Shown here one piece after another: positions 40,801 to 53,100 of a stretch of DNA of 64,000 nt (position 1 is the stretch's first letter; each line of letters begins with the position of its first letter). The notes beneath the pieces were generated by a model that was given only the letters and a program-made list of their open reading frames with translations, was not told the origin of the DNA and ran no database searches. Made by a program: the position numbers and the translations under genes. The stretch spans positions 40,699,206 through 40,763,205 of the forward strand of contig CM036620.1 of assembly GCA_020746105.1 (NCBI GenBank), written 5' to 3'. This DNA is from Trogon surrucura. Lineage: Eukaryota; Chordata; Aves; Trogoniformes; Trogonidae.

Positions 40801-41164
40801 ATTACAGAAAAGAATGATACGTAAGTATTAACAGGAAAAAATCAGTTACTTAGAAAATCTGTAATTGCAGGAAACAAATAATTGCTTAGTGAACCTTTAT
40901 GATTCAAAATAATCTGACTTCTTGTGAAGTAGTGTTAATTCATGCAAGTCAACACACTGTAATCTATTTATGTAATTCTTCTGTGTGGAATTAACTGATT
41001 GAAACAAGAGTGATCAAGGTTTTAAATGTCCTATTAAAAGTGAGTAAGCAAAAAAGATTTTTTTTTTAACCAAAACCAAGTATATTTCCCTTTGAATGTG
41101 GAAATTTAAATTACACCCTTTTGCAGTATCACTATACTACTTTGCTTAAAGCAGTCATTATTGT

Positions 41165-41774
41165 GCCCTTGTGGCCAAGAGGGCCAATGGGATCCTGGGG
41201 TGTCCAGCAGGTCAAAGGAAGTTCTTCTCCTCTACTCTGCCCTGTTGAGACCACACCTGGAATACTGTGTCCAGTTTTGGACTCCCCAGCTCAAGAGAGA
41301 CAGGGATCTGTTGTAGAAAGTCAAACGGAGAGCTACGAGGACGATTAAGGGACTTGAACATCTCTCCTATGGAGAGAGACTGAGAAAAATGGGGCTGTTT
41401 AGTCTTTGATAAAGAAGCCTGAGAGAGGGAATCTTATTAATGTATATAAATATGAGAGGTGGGTGTCAAGAGAAAGGTGCCAGTCTCTTCTCAGTGGTGC
41501 CCAGTAAGAGGACAAGGAATAATAGGTATAAATTAGAACATGGGAAGTTCCACCTCAACATGAGGAGAAACTTCTTTACTATGAGGGTGACAGAACACTG
41601 GAACAGGCTGCCCAGAGAGGTCGTGGAGTCTCCTTCTCTGGAGACTTTCAAAACCCACCTGGATATGTTCCTGTGTGATCTGCCCTAGGGGATCCTGCTC
41701 TGGCAGGGAGGTTGGACTAGATGATCTCCAGAGGTCTCTTCCAACCCCTGACATTCTATGATGATTCTATGATA
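41165..41774 (+). mobile_element. CR1 LINE, 3' 0.6 kb
   Basis: Plus-strand CR1 starting at TGCCCTTGTGGCCAAGAGGG (the [10 protein letters not shown] part of ORF2) and ending with ATTCTATGATGATTCTATGA at about 41754-41773. Relative to the copy at 21115 about 16 bases are missing after CTGGGGTG near 41200. A TAG near 41312 and another frame break upstream of 41440 also disrupt ORF2. The last 82-codon piece (41440-41688) carries [19 protein letters not shown]. The shared 3' UTR (CCTAGGGGATCCTGCTCTGG) puts it with the copies at 21115 and 17431. Confidence 0.95.
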
Positions 41775-44700
41775 TGAGGGGAGGTGGGTAAGGGGAAGGG
41801 ATTGCGTTCTTGAAATGATCGCTCTTCTTTGTTAAATCACACCTTGAAATGTCTTATATGAAGGTTAAAAATAATTAGTGACATAATTATATATTTGTTT
41901 GACATATCAGATATGTTACTTATAGAAAAAATAACACTTATTTGTCATTTTACATATGAAATCAGTTTACAGTCAAGTAGTGATAACACTTTGTGGGTGG
42001 GTTTTATTTTTTTTACATCCACTTCCTCATTATTTAGTACACTGCTTTAAATAATATCAGTGGGGTAATATAATTTAATACAATTATAAAATAATAATTG
42101 TATAGTAATTTATTCATTATTATAATTGATTTAGGCATAATGTTGTATATACAGCTCCTGAGAACTTGAGCCCTCATTTGGCTAGCAGCTTTTCATTATG
42201 ACAGGTGAAATCGTACTTAGAAATATAACCCCTGTGAGATCTTTTGACACTTACTGATGAATAGCAGCCAACATGATAGAAATTCATGTATAAATATTTC
42301 CCAAACCTTTACAGTAAATTAGGTATGATTACAAGGAATAAGAGCCACCTCAGTGTTATTGGAAAGATGGGCTCTGCAATGCACCATTAACATTAATTTC
42401 CTGTAATAAGGCTGTGGGTTTTTCTCCTCTTGTAATTTTGCCAAATGCTAAACATGTGGGTTGATGTCTTCCATGTCATACACTTGCCCTAAAGTTTAAC
42501 TATTTTATAAACATTTAACGCCACATGGATCATCTAGGTATGAAATCCAGGCTAGGTTACAAATATCTTGTGTTGCATTATAAGGAAAAAAATTCTGGAG
42601 CTCTGTTTATTTTATATGCTGTATATATTTTATTTCTACTACATTACTTCCTATTGTTATAAGAAGTATAATTCTAGCATCCGTGGTTTTGTAGTGAGGA
42701 TTTCAAACTTGACAGGGAAATGGTTTCTGTGAGGAAGTGCCTTTTGACAGGTGTGGAATCTACTCAAATGTGTCTAAGCCAAAAACTTTTAAAAAATCCT
42801 ATGTTCTTTGCCCAGAAGCTAAAAGCTTTGAGGTACTCTATTATTGGCAGGGAGTGACTGCTCTAACTTCTCTTGCAGCTCCTACTGTAGACAAGACAAT
42901 GCTCTGTTACCACAGAGAAGCCAGACAGGAGTGCAGCTGGAAGGAGAAGACTGTTTCTCCTCTGCTAATAAGTGAGACAGCAGAAAATTATAAGCCCCGA
43001 ACGACTTTCAGTTAGAGAGAAAGGAGTAGACTGTGCCTTTGGAAGCCCAGGAAGACAAAAGCTGGGTCAGAAGTGGATAAAAGCTGGAGGAGGAAAAAGG
43101 AAATGGAGAATGGGAAAATGGAGAACAAACACAGTTATCTGGACAGAGTAGTAGAAACTAGTGAGTTTGATGGAGGGAGGGACAATCTCCATGTTTGGTT
43201 TGGTTGGTCTGTTTAACACCTTTAATGTAAATATATATGTAGCAGTGTCATTTTTAGGGTTCTGGTGTTTCCCAGACAGCCAGGCAGATGTATAGGTGGA
43301 TCTGAGACTGTTTTGTTTGCCAAAATTAGATTTTGCTTCTCCAAGAACATAACAAACCTTGCATAAAATCTCCCTGACATTTTATTCTATTAATTCCAGG
43401 AGCTCAGGGAGTCATTGTTCCTGAGACCTGCTCCCGTGAGATCAACGCTTAAATACAAAAAAACCAGAAATAATACTGCTCGAATGCAAAAGTTTAGACA
43501 TTTACATTGAGATGACTACTTCTGAAGTGTTTAAATAGTAATATGGTACTCTAAGTTAGAGCCTTGTGTTGCTATATAAGGGCTTATTGAATATTTAGTG
43601 CCTTATTATTCTCTCACCATGTATTCATTTTCTCCTAGCCCATGTTTAGAATTAGGCCCATGTAGAATAACACTGGGAAATATCCTGTGTCAGAAATGTA
43701 AGCTGACAGAATCAGTTCTGTTTGAGAAGTTCAATGTTACATTTAGTGCACGTGCATCTCACATATGAACCTGTAGGTGTTGATAAGTGCATGATTATTT
43801 AACAGTGAGATTATGGTTAAAATATATTTAATAGTCCATCTGAGATGGGCACTTTGGGAAGGAAATGAAAATTCATTAGTCCCCTGCTGTTTGGGCTGAG
43901 TGGCTTAGGTTGCATCATGCTCACCAAACCGGCATGTCTGAGCTGGCTGCACAGTAGTTAGCCTGTTTTTGTTCTGCAGGTATAAGTCCATTCTGTCAGG
44001 CAACAAAATCTCTTATTGTGTTTTCTTCTCTCTCTAGACCGAGCCTAGTAAAAATTAAGCCTTTATATGTTTTGTTTGAGGCATCTTTTCTTATAAAAGA
44101 TTGCCCACTAAAAAGTTCAGATGAAGCAAGGAACTTCACCTTTTGGTTTTACTGTGTTTATGTGTGAGTATAATTAGGTTGGAGCTTGTGAGAAGAAGAA
44201 AAATAAACACATGTTCTTAACTTGAGACAGAATGTTCTACCTTCCATTTGGCCTCCAGTACAACTCTCAGGGGATTCTAATATTTGTCCCAAATGTTTAA
44301 TATGAACATCTATTTTCTTAATCAGCCAGAGGTGTCACAGATGTTAAGCCAGAAAAGCAAGTAGCTGGAACACGGGAACTAGCAGAGCAGAACACTGGGT
44401 GTTTTTAATTGAAAAGGAGCTCAACAGAACTTTCACTTGGACGGATATTGCTCAACAACATCCGAAATGATTTGAAGGCAGTCTTAAAATCTGCATTATT
44501 GCCTGCCTCCTTACTATGTGTGAGAGACAGTAACAACAGCTACATAATCTCTGCTGTTGAGACCTCAGCCATGATTACAAATATTGTAACAGTAGTTTCT
44601 CCTAAACAGAGATTGTCACTAATTTTTGTCATGAAAGCACATAAAAATGCACATGGAAAATATCACCCTCTTCACAGAAAGCTTTAAACAGTTGGTTCCG

Positions 44701-46211
44701 TTCTGAGCCCAAAGCAAAATGGTCAGTTGACAGAATACCTTATTTTGATGTGAACTGCCACTCAGACAGAAACATGAATCAAGATATAACCTTGTGAAAA
44801 CTGCCTTACTAGATCCTGTAACTAGTTAGCTCTTAGTTTTTCCAGAGCTCCCATTTCCAAATCTGCCATTGTTTTCCTCCACTGAACAACAAATTATTAT
44901 TTGATAAAGGAAAAACCAAAATCAAAAGAAAACAATCAAAACCTTCAGTGACAATTTCAGGAGTATTTTTCCATAAATGAACATGACCAACTAGATAGCA
45001 AAACGTAGCTACTGTGCATGTATCTTTTCATATTTACTGTGTTCGTCTACTGTTCAAGTTCTCAGGCTCACATGGAAGATAGAATCCTGTACTAGGCTAA
45101 CTTAAATCTCACATATATTCAATGTCATATGCATTAGTCTAGTGAGATGCTATAGTCTATATTACTGGGCTAACCACTTCACTGGAGGAACTGCACTAGA
45201 ACTGGAGCTGGAAAAATTCCTAAAACACTCTTTATACACACCATTTTAGAGATCTGCTTCCCTAAAAATAAAACTCTTACCAAAGAATATCTCTTCACCG
45301 CTATTTTTCATATTATTGCCACCCACATAATCTTGGAATGAAGGCACTCCTTCTCACCTTAAAATCCATCTCAGAGTTAATGTTATCATATAAATTAATG
45401 TATGTAATCTCAAATTAAGCCTCTTGATATGTTGGGCATGTGAAATAATAAGCTGCATTTTATTGGTTCACACAGCATATATAAAGTATACAGTGATCCT
45501 CTGTATAGTAATCATTATTTAAAGATAGAGATGGACAATATCAGCGTTCTTGAAAAGTTCTTGGTAAGTTGAGCATAATTGTTTAACCTGACTCCCATTT
45601 CATAATCACCCAAACAAAATTACACTGATATAAAGGGCAAACCACCCCAGACTATTACTGCTCTAGATTACTGGAGTAGGTAGCAATACCAGAACCACTA
45701 TATATGTTGTAGCAAAACTTATTGGCTTCTCTGTAATGTATTAAAAAAAAAATAAAACCAAACAACAACTCTGAATCAAACTCCTCTGTCTTATCTCTAT
45801 TCAAAATAAGTCATAAGAATATATCCAGAATAAAACAATAGATGCCATGTAGAAAAGAATTCCATACATATGTTCCCATCCGTCCTTTTCCCCTAAAGGA
45901 AGACATTTGTCAAATGAGGGAGACTTGCAGCAGTTTGACAAAAGGAAAAAGGCTTGTGCTATATACAGCAAAAAGAATGCATTTCCTGCTGCTTAAAAGT
46001 CTGAAATTTCCTTTTCACAGAAAGTAAGGAACACAGTTAAAACTAAAAGATTTCGAAGCAAAATGTAATCTATTAAAAATGACAGTGCTCATCTTTCATT
46101 CCTAGTTTTAATTGGTTCAGCATTGTTGATTTGTGTAAGATATTCATTGTATAAAAGTCTTCTTTAAGTAATGGAAGTCAAGTGTTCGGTAGAGAGTCTA
46201 AAGGAGAGATC
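41775..46211. other. AT-rich unique DNA
   Basis: About 4.4 kb. Very AT-rich around 42050-42140 (TAATTTAATACAATTATAAAAT-like). A GC-richer segment at 42760-43130 contains an open frame of 92 codons and a splice-site pair, listed separately. No gene is recognised. Confidence 0.55.
42879..42971 (+). other. candidate exon (splice-site pair, two open frames)
   Basis: The acceptor CTCTAACTTCTCTTGCAG ends at 42878, with a branch-point-like CTAAC directly upstream. A donor ATAA|GTGAGA begins at 42972. The 93-nt segment is open in two forward frames, one of which belongs to a 92-codon frame at 42737-43015. The peptide (PTVDKTMLCYHREARQ) is not recognised. The donor is only moderate. Evidence is limited to these signals. 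Confidence 0.12.
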
Positions 46212-46216
46212 CATCC
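46212..46216. repeat. 5-bp target-site duplication, left copy
   Basis: CATCC lies directly before the TG terminus of the LTR. The identical pentamer follows its CA terminus at 46644-46648. A short exact duplication is the expected trace of retroviral integrase. Confidence 0.75.
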
Positions 46217-46364
46217 TGTTGTGGTTGATGCCGAGTGACCGGCCGGGAGAGACAAAGAACCACGTGGTCGCTCTCTCACTCGCCCACCCCCGCCGGGAGT
46301 GAGGGGAAGAGCCCGGAGAGAGCACGAGGCGGAGGCTCGTAGGGTTGAGATAAAAACAGTTTGG

Positions 46365-46370
46365 TTTAAT
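46365..46370 (-). promoter_or_regulatory. ATTAAA polyadenylation signal of the LTR
   Basis: The plus strand reads TTTAAT, so the LTR sense strand reads ATTAAA, about 165-170 bases downstream of the TATA-like box. It is followed on the sense strand by CTGTTTTTATCTCAACCC, a plausible R/U5 boundary region. Confidence 0.55.
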
Positions 46371-46534
46371 GGTGAACATAAATGGTAACAATAATAGTGA
46401 AATAACAGTAACGTTTAACCAGGTATAACGCGAGTAGCGTGTAACGTGGATCTCACCACCCAGAACCCAGCGCCGCGCCACCCTGACCCAGCACCGGGAA
46501 GAGAGAAAGCCCCCCCACCGCGACCAGCCCCCCT

Positions 46535-46541
46535 CTATATG
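46535..46541 (-). promoter_or_regulatory. TATA-like box of the LTR
   Basis: The sense (minus) strand reads GCATATAGAGG. It lies 10 bases downstream of the CRE-like site and upstream of the putative R region, the usual order in a retroviral U3. Confidence 0.55.
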
Positions 46542-46550
46542 CCGCGAGCA

Positions 46551-46558
46551 CGACGTCA
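46551..46558 (-). promoter_or_regulatory. CRE-like site of the LTR (TGACGTCG)
   Basis: One mismatch from the palindromic cAMP response element TGACGTCA, just upstream of the TATA-like box on the minus strand. ATF/CREB binding is inferred from the motif only. Confidence 0.45.
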
Positions 46559-46643
46559 GGATGGTATCGAATATCCATTCAGATATTTTTCCCGACTAGC
46601 CCTTTTACTGAGAATTAACCCTATCCTAGCTGAACCCAGTACA

Positions 46644-46648
46644 CATCC
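46644..46648. repeat. 5-bp target-site duplication, right copy
   Basis: CATCC directly after the CA terminus of the LTR, identical to 46212-46216. Confidence 0.75.
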
Positions 46649-49415
46649 ACACACTTAATATGAGTTGTATTTTGCATTAGATCTTTTGCCTGGTTCAGTA
46701 ATCACTGTTACAATTATTAATATCAATTATTACTATTATCACATTAATATTATGTTAGTAATATCCATGAATAAAATCATGAGGCAAAATTCTATTACCT
46801 GACTCACATGGGAATTTATTAAAATAAATGTTTATCTAATCCAAAGACATATGAATGAAAACACAATAAAAACTTGTCAGGAAAATCTTTTAATTCAAAG
46901 CAAAGAAACCCAGATGATAAATACCTTGATAAAGCCATAGGAATGAATTAATATCTTATAGAATACTTGATCAAAATGGATGATTATTGCCACATTTGAA
47001 AGAACACACCCTACCCTTGAGAAAACAGGAAATGAAAGAGTGATAAAGTAAGGCATTTCATATCGTATCAATAAAACTAGGTTAGTGTAACTTAAAACTT
47101 TAAAAAACAAATTTTGTAAAAGGAAGAAGAAACCACAAATTGTGTTTGAGTTAATAATATCCAACAAGCTTTTCATATTTTCAAGTCCCAAACTTGTTCA
47201 GGTTCTCTGTCTCCTGCTTCTTTGTGTTTGCTGTTTGCAGCAGTCCTTTAACTTCTAGCATGTAGGCACCAGAGAGCCTCTTGTCTTGTGGGACATTTTG
47301 CCATACTCCATTCTTTTGTCTGTAACAGAAGAGGGAATTTTTGAAATCCAAGGACATTTTCTCTTTTTTTCTTTATTTTTTTTTTCCTTCTTCACATCCA
47401 TTTTTTTGCCTCTGCAATTCTGCTAGGTTCCTCACTTGCCATATGAAGGGTAGCATCTTTGTGTAGAGCTACATTGCCAGATGGGAAATCAAAGTACTGT
47501 TCCTTTTCAGAGGGAGATGACTGTATTTCAGAGTAAAATTCAGAGGAGATAGGTTTGCAAAGTAAAACATGGGAGCAGGTTTTAAGCTTCTTTGGGGAGT
47601 CCTACAATGTACAAAATTATTCTTCAAGAATCTGCAAATCTTTCAGATCATTTCAGGTTTCCAAACATTTTGCTAGAATTGTTTGAGATTCAGAGAGGCA
47701 TTCTGAAATTTGGTAGGTGTAGTTTTCTTACTCCTTAACATTTATTATTCCTGCCATATGCTTCAGAAGTTTATAAAGCTTTATTGCTACCAAGTTGACT
47801 ATGCAATAGCAGTAATTTCAGGGTTAAGAGGAGAAAAGACAGCAGTTATTACTTCAGGGCAGCACCCTGCTATATCAGAAATTCATCTCGCTTTCTCTGC
47901 TTACTGAAAATCAGCTGCAGTGTTTTCTCCCAAACTGGCCTTTTGAAGTTCAGATGGCAGCATTAGGTATTTCCTCATGTCATCAGCAGATACTATTCCT
48001 GATTTTATGTTACCTACGATATTTTTTTTAAAAAAGTACTATTACACATTTTATCTCTCTTTATTCAAAAAGATTGTAATGGAGTTTCCTCATGTGGAAT
48101 GAAACCAAAAAATAAATAACATGTTTCTACCAAGGGCATATGATTGGAGACTTCTTGTAATGAAGTATTGGTTACTAATAAAGTTCTTAGAATTTCTAGG
48201 CAAAGTTATCCCAAGAGTACTGACTCTTGGAAACTGGGAAATCAAAATAAATAAATAATAAAAATTAAATCATTCTACTCCCTTGGTCTACTACTGTTAG
48301 ACTCTGCTATTTATCTATAATCAGAATTAATGTAGCTCAGTTCTACTACTTTTAATTGTGCTTAAATCAATAAAGTTTTTTGTGTCTGCAGGAGCACGTT
48401 TAGATTACCAACTATGCCTAAGTCTTCTTTCATAGTAGCAGTCCGTCTAGAGAAGAAAAATGGCAAAGTGGGGACTAAAAGAATTTTATATGAAAACTCA
48501 GGGTAAAATAACTATGTTCTGGTATTCAGAATACTTTATAAAATTGGTATGCCATGTCACTGTGAGAACTGAATCCAGACAGAAATTCAGTTAAGAATGA
48601 TCCTAAACTATTTAGGAATGATAACGTTACATTTAAAAACATGACATAGTCAAATCTAGCTTCAAAATAATTGGCTTACATACAGTTTAGGTACATGAGG
48701 CTTCCTGTGGCTGCAGAACTGTGTCAGGGCATTGCTGGTAAATTCTGAGCTCTAGGCTGCTATAGCAACAATGGTAGCAGTATGGAAGTTAGCTAATTTT
48801 AGACTAGCTTGGGTATGTCTACAAAGATTGTAGTTATGCTGTTGCCTATAGTAAAAACATAATCTTAGACAACTTCAGCATCTTAAAATATGAAGTAAAT
48901 CCTAAACACCTAAAAGTGATGTTTAGATGTATGTGATGTGTTGCTAGATGTTTGGGCAACTTTTGACTTTTTTTCCCCTCTCTCTTTTTCTGTATAATCT
49001 AAGATGTATTGCAGTAATCAAATGCAAGGCATAAAAAAAACATTGACCTCTATGGCCAGGATACATACCTAGGGCAAAACCAATCTGCTTGAGATTTCTT
49101 TCAGTATTTACTAGATTGAAAATCCAATAATCTCATTGACAAGAATGTTAATGTACACACTTTTCCACTGGGAATCAATGAAATTTTTCAAATAGGTATA
49201 ATATTCACAGGCAGTAGTTATGACATGAAGATGGGAATGGAGCATCTAATTCTTACACCAGTGGCAAATAACAGTGCAGTGATAGAGGTCACCTTGAATT
49301 ATAACACATACAAGTTGCAGACTTCTCTGGTCTGGGCAGATTGACAAAATTCCTTGTGCAGGTAGGCCCAAAGATAAATTAAGGCATTTAGCAGTTCACT
49401 TTCACTTTCCCTGTA

Positions 49416-49471
49416 TTGCTGATGGCATGCTGAAATTAGAATTTTGCTGATGGCATGCTGAAATTAGAATT
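49416..49471 (+). repeat. exact 28-bp tandem duplication
   Basis: A 28-base unit beginning TTGCTGATGGCATGCTGAAA occurs at 49416-49443 and again at 49444-49471 with no difference. The lack of divergence suggests a recent duplication. No larger element is recognisable around it. Confidence 0.95.
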
Positions 49472-50069
49472 TGGTTATAGACTAATCTTAGTAAACTGTT
49501 ATACCAAGAATCAATTTTATCAGAATGCTTGAGGAAATGAATTAAGAGAATTCAGCTGAACTCTATCAGCTGCTGTAGGTTTTAAAATACAAGACCTGCT
49601 GAAGACAGATACTTTGACACAGATAGGAAAAATATTTTATTGATTGTTTTTTAAAATTATGGACCAATTTAACAAAATGTAATTGCAAATCTGTCATCTT
49701 GAAGGTTTTGATGAGCTATATATAGGCTTCCCATTTTGGAAAGTGCTTGAGAAACTTTTAGATTGAGGGGCCTAAAATAAGCATGTTCAGTTGATTTGCC
49801 TGACATTATCAAAGCATTGCTTATTTTAATTTAAACAGATATTTGCCTAGATCTCATAGCTGAGAACAGAAGTGATCGTCTTGCCAACAAATTAGCTAAA
49901 TATTCTCATGTTACGCACTTTATTACCATTTCATACAGTTAGCTAAGTAACAATGTTATTGCATAAGCTACCTTGTTCACAGAGCTGCCTTTGAAGAGGC
50001 CTTATTTTGTTTTCTAACAAAACACAACACCAAAATCAGCACTACTTGACTATTACAAAGCAAGAAAAA

Positions 50070-50101
50070 AAAAGGCTTGATTTATAAAAGGCTTGATTTA
50101 T
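50070..50101 (+). repeat. exact 16-bp tandem duplication
   Basis: AAAAGGCTTGATTTAT occurs twice without a gap (50070-50085, 50086-50101), with AAAAG of a third unit following. It directly follows an A-rich run, a typical slippage setting. Confidence 0.93.
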
Positions 50102-53100
50102 AAAAGTTACTTCTCCTTATAATAACAGCAGTAGGATTGCCCTTTGCTATAAGAGGATTGTTTCAGTGTGCTGGAATGTATTTTACAGCCTCTGAGGTAG
50201 ACCTTGACTAAACACTTTCTGAACTATAAATTATTTCAGTTCTGGAGCACTGGACCTGTTAACACACAGGCTCTCTTTCAGGTTCGTTGTTTCTTCCCCA
50301 TTTACCTACAGTGAGAAGGTGGTAGGAGAAATGGGGAAGTGACTCTCTATGGAAGAAAGGAGGACAGAAAAGTCTTGTTGCTCAGAAAGAACAAGTATCA
50401 TTTGTTTCTCATATCTTGTGTTTGTTCTCATGACCTTGCTTTGCCAGGCAGTCTTCTTGCAGATTTGAGAATGGTCCTGATGTCTTTTTCATGATTGTTT
50501 TTGTGATGCTACTTAAAAAATTAGAGTTAGTCATAGATATCTAGCAGGGAAAATAAGCTTTTTTAAAGAGGTAATTTGGTTCTAGTTCTGATAGAAGAAA
50601 GGTTTTTCAAAATTGGGTAATAGAATGGTCATGAATCCAACTTTAGGACTAGTGTAACTGAAGTATATCTCAGAATTTGAAGTTTTGTGTAGGAATGACA
50701 TTTTCCCTACTTACACTATTAGCACATTTTTAAATCTCAGTTTTTCAAAAACAGGAGTATATGTGAAAACATGAAGGAGACAGAAGGCAAGGGGGTTGAG
50801 TGTCACTACACAGAATGTAATTCTGAAGAGTGTACTGACTACTGAAACAGTAAGTGCCCAACAGACCATTACATTAGAAGGGGAAATGTATTCTTGTCCC
50901 AAAATTGCCTTAAAAGCCACTGACGTGCCTATGAAACTTTCACTGCAGAATTAAAAAATCAAAACTGATCTTGTGTCAGCAAGGTAACACATTAGGCATA
51001 TTGGAACAATTGTTGAATTCAATTGTTCAGAAAGCAACATGCACCAACAGGTTGCATGGGCAAGACCCAGCATAGCAAAATAGATTCAGCAGTTAACAGG
51101 AAGATCTTCTCCTTAACATGCATGCTCAGAGAATCTGTTGAAATAATTAGAAAAATAAATATTTACCTCTTTGGAGGCATGATGTGGAAATAACAGATGA
51201 CCAACTTTTACCAAGTATGGAGTAGTAAGGTCCGTGTCTGCTCGCCAAGAAATTGGTAGGAGTTTTGCAAACAGCTCAGCGCAGGCAGCTACTGAGTTTG
51301 GAGAATGTAAGCAAGAAATGAAAAGATGAAGTATGGCTGGTAGACTATGAAAGAAACACCTGAGATGTAAACTTGGCTTCTGTTCAGATATTTTCCTGCG
51401 CAATCCTGCTCAAGGTCACTTCTCTGTATGCTGTCTTTCTCATTTGCAAATTAAGAGTAATACCTTTCTGCTTTGGATTATTTATGATGAAGACTAATTA
51501 AAATTTGTAAGAGCACTTTCAGAATTTAGTGTTGCAAAAACGCTAGAAGATTTGTAATTTTGATAAAGAAGAGACCTGTGTTGAATAGTGAGAGGAAACA
51601 CCACGTAACAGACAGCTAATATAGTTAGAAGAGCTGACAATGTTTTGACCAGTCTTTGTGATGGACTATTTTCCTAATCTTGCACCTTTTTTTTTCTGAA
51701 AGGATGGAAGTTATAAGAATTATTATTCCTTATTATTTCTTGAAACAAAGCTGTTAACTGTCCAACCAAACAGATTTTAATGAGAGGCTGGTTTATTTTC
51801 GTAGAGTAGAAATCTAATTATGACTTTAAATCATGGGTTGGCTCAAAGAATCTGAGCAAATTGTAACACGGGAAAACTGGCCATCAATTACAGGGGAAAA
51901 GGGAACCCCATTTTCCTTAAGTACTCTGACTGGAAAGAAATACTTTCACAGGGGGCTTTCCTTTGCAGATATTGTGGCTGTTTTCTAATCAGGGAAAAAG
52001 AGACTGACTCCTTAAAAGTTTTCCACATACCATTTCCCATATACCAGTCACACTCTGGGCTTAAGTTTTTGCTTCCAAATGGAAAGTGTATGTAGCACCT
52101 ATAATTCAAGTTTTTGCTCTGGATTTTTGCTTTGTGCTTATTGTAAATGTAGCTGTACACTACTCAACCTCCTTTGACGCCTTGTCGCATGACCTGATGA
52201 AATGATATATGTGCTTGAAGTAGGTTCTTGTGTAACCACTAGTAGAACAGTGTCAAGGCATTTCAGTGACAATGAGAATGAGATTTATTGAATATATCTA
52301 GGAATATTCAAACAATAGCACTCCTGCTGAATTTTTGTGGTCACGTAGGTATTAAAGGTTCCTAACGCGCGACACAGACATAAAATTCAATGCAGGAGGT
52401 AATGACTCTTCATAAATGCAGTACATACATGAAATCACCTGTGAAGGCTCTTAAAGTACACCTGTTAAATTCTAGTTGATTTTCAAGCAGAATATCTAAT
52501 GACAATTAGATTTTTTTTTAGAATATAATTTAAATTTTCTGGAAACATTGATTTTTTATTATTTTAAACTTATTGCATAGCATCTATCCATATAGAATTT
52601 CCATACAATACTGATGAAAAAATCAATTTTTTGAAAAGAAAGATTGAAGAATCCACTCAGAGTTCACATGTGATCTGTTCTGTAGTGTTTTTATTTGTAA
52701 TAAACCTAAAAAAATACTATTGGTTCTTGAGTTTGAAGAGAATCAGTGCTTCATTATACTATTTCAGCTTACTTCCTTGCTCCAATCTTCCTTATATTTG
52801 CATATAGTTCTAGTGTAATGGATATGTAATGATATACTGAAATAAAATGGAAATGGTAAAAAAATTATCATGAAAAGTCAGAAATACTTTTCAGCAGTAA
52901 AAATGTTCTCTGTTAATTCATTTCAAATATCAAGTAATAGCACTTTTCTTTCATTTGGAAGGTTAGTTGAAAGAATATTTGAGTTTATCATATCTGAAAG
53001 TTCTAACTGTGCTATAATTTAAATTAATTTCCCTGGCTATAGATTTTTAAATTAAATACTAGTAATATTTTATTTGCATTAAAGGTTTTGCTGCTTGCTC

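Larger units (their letters stand above)
38761..41164. other. unique DNA with a TG repeat and a GC-richer patch
   Basis: About 2.4 kb. It holds a short TG microsatellite (39807-39833, listed), a CTCT-rich segment near 40050-40110 and a GC-richer unclassified patch at about 40390-40800 (listed). No host gene is recognised; the open frames are under 105 codons. Confidence 0.55.
46217..46643 (-). mobile_element. solo LTR of an avian endogenous retrovirus
   Basis: A 427-bp GC-rich island, conspicuous in AT-rich DNA, starts with TGTTGTGGTTG and ends with AGTACA, giving TG...CA ends. Exact CATCC pentamers flank it. On the minus strand its order fits an LTR: U3, a CRE-like TGACGTCG, a CATATAG TATA-like box (46535-46541), then an ATTAAA signal (46365-46370) and the U5 end CAACCACAACA. 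From memory, the words CGGCCGG, GGTTGAGATAAA, CTATATG...ATGGTAT and AATTAACCCTATCC match a widespread bird ERV LTR family. No gag, pol or env lies on either side, so it is a solo LTR left by recombination between the two LTRs of a provirus. The minus-strand frame 46164-46481 crosses the terminus and is spurious. Confidence 0.85.

Noticed and set aside
46164-46481. 105-codon minus-strand frame and a 70-codon plus-strand frame over the LTR
   Set aside because: Both are by-products of the GC-rich LTR, cross its boundary and resemble no protein.
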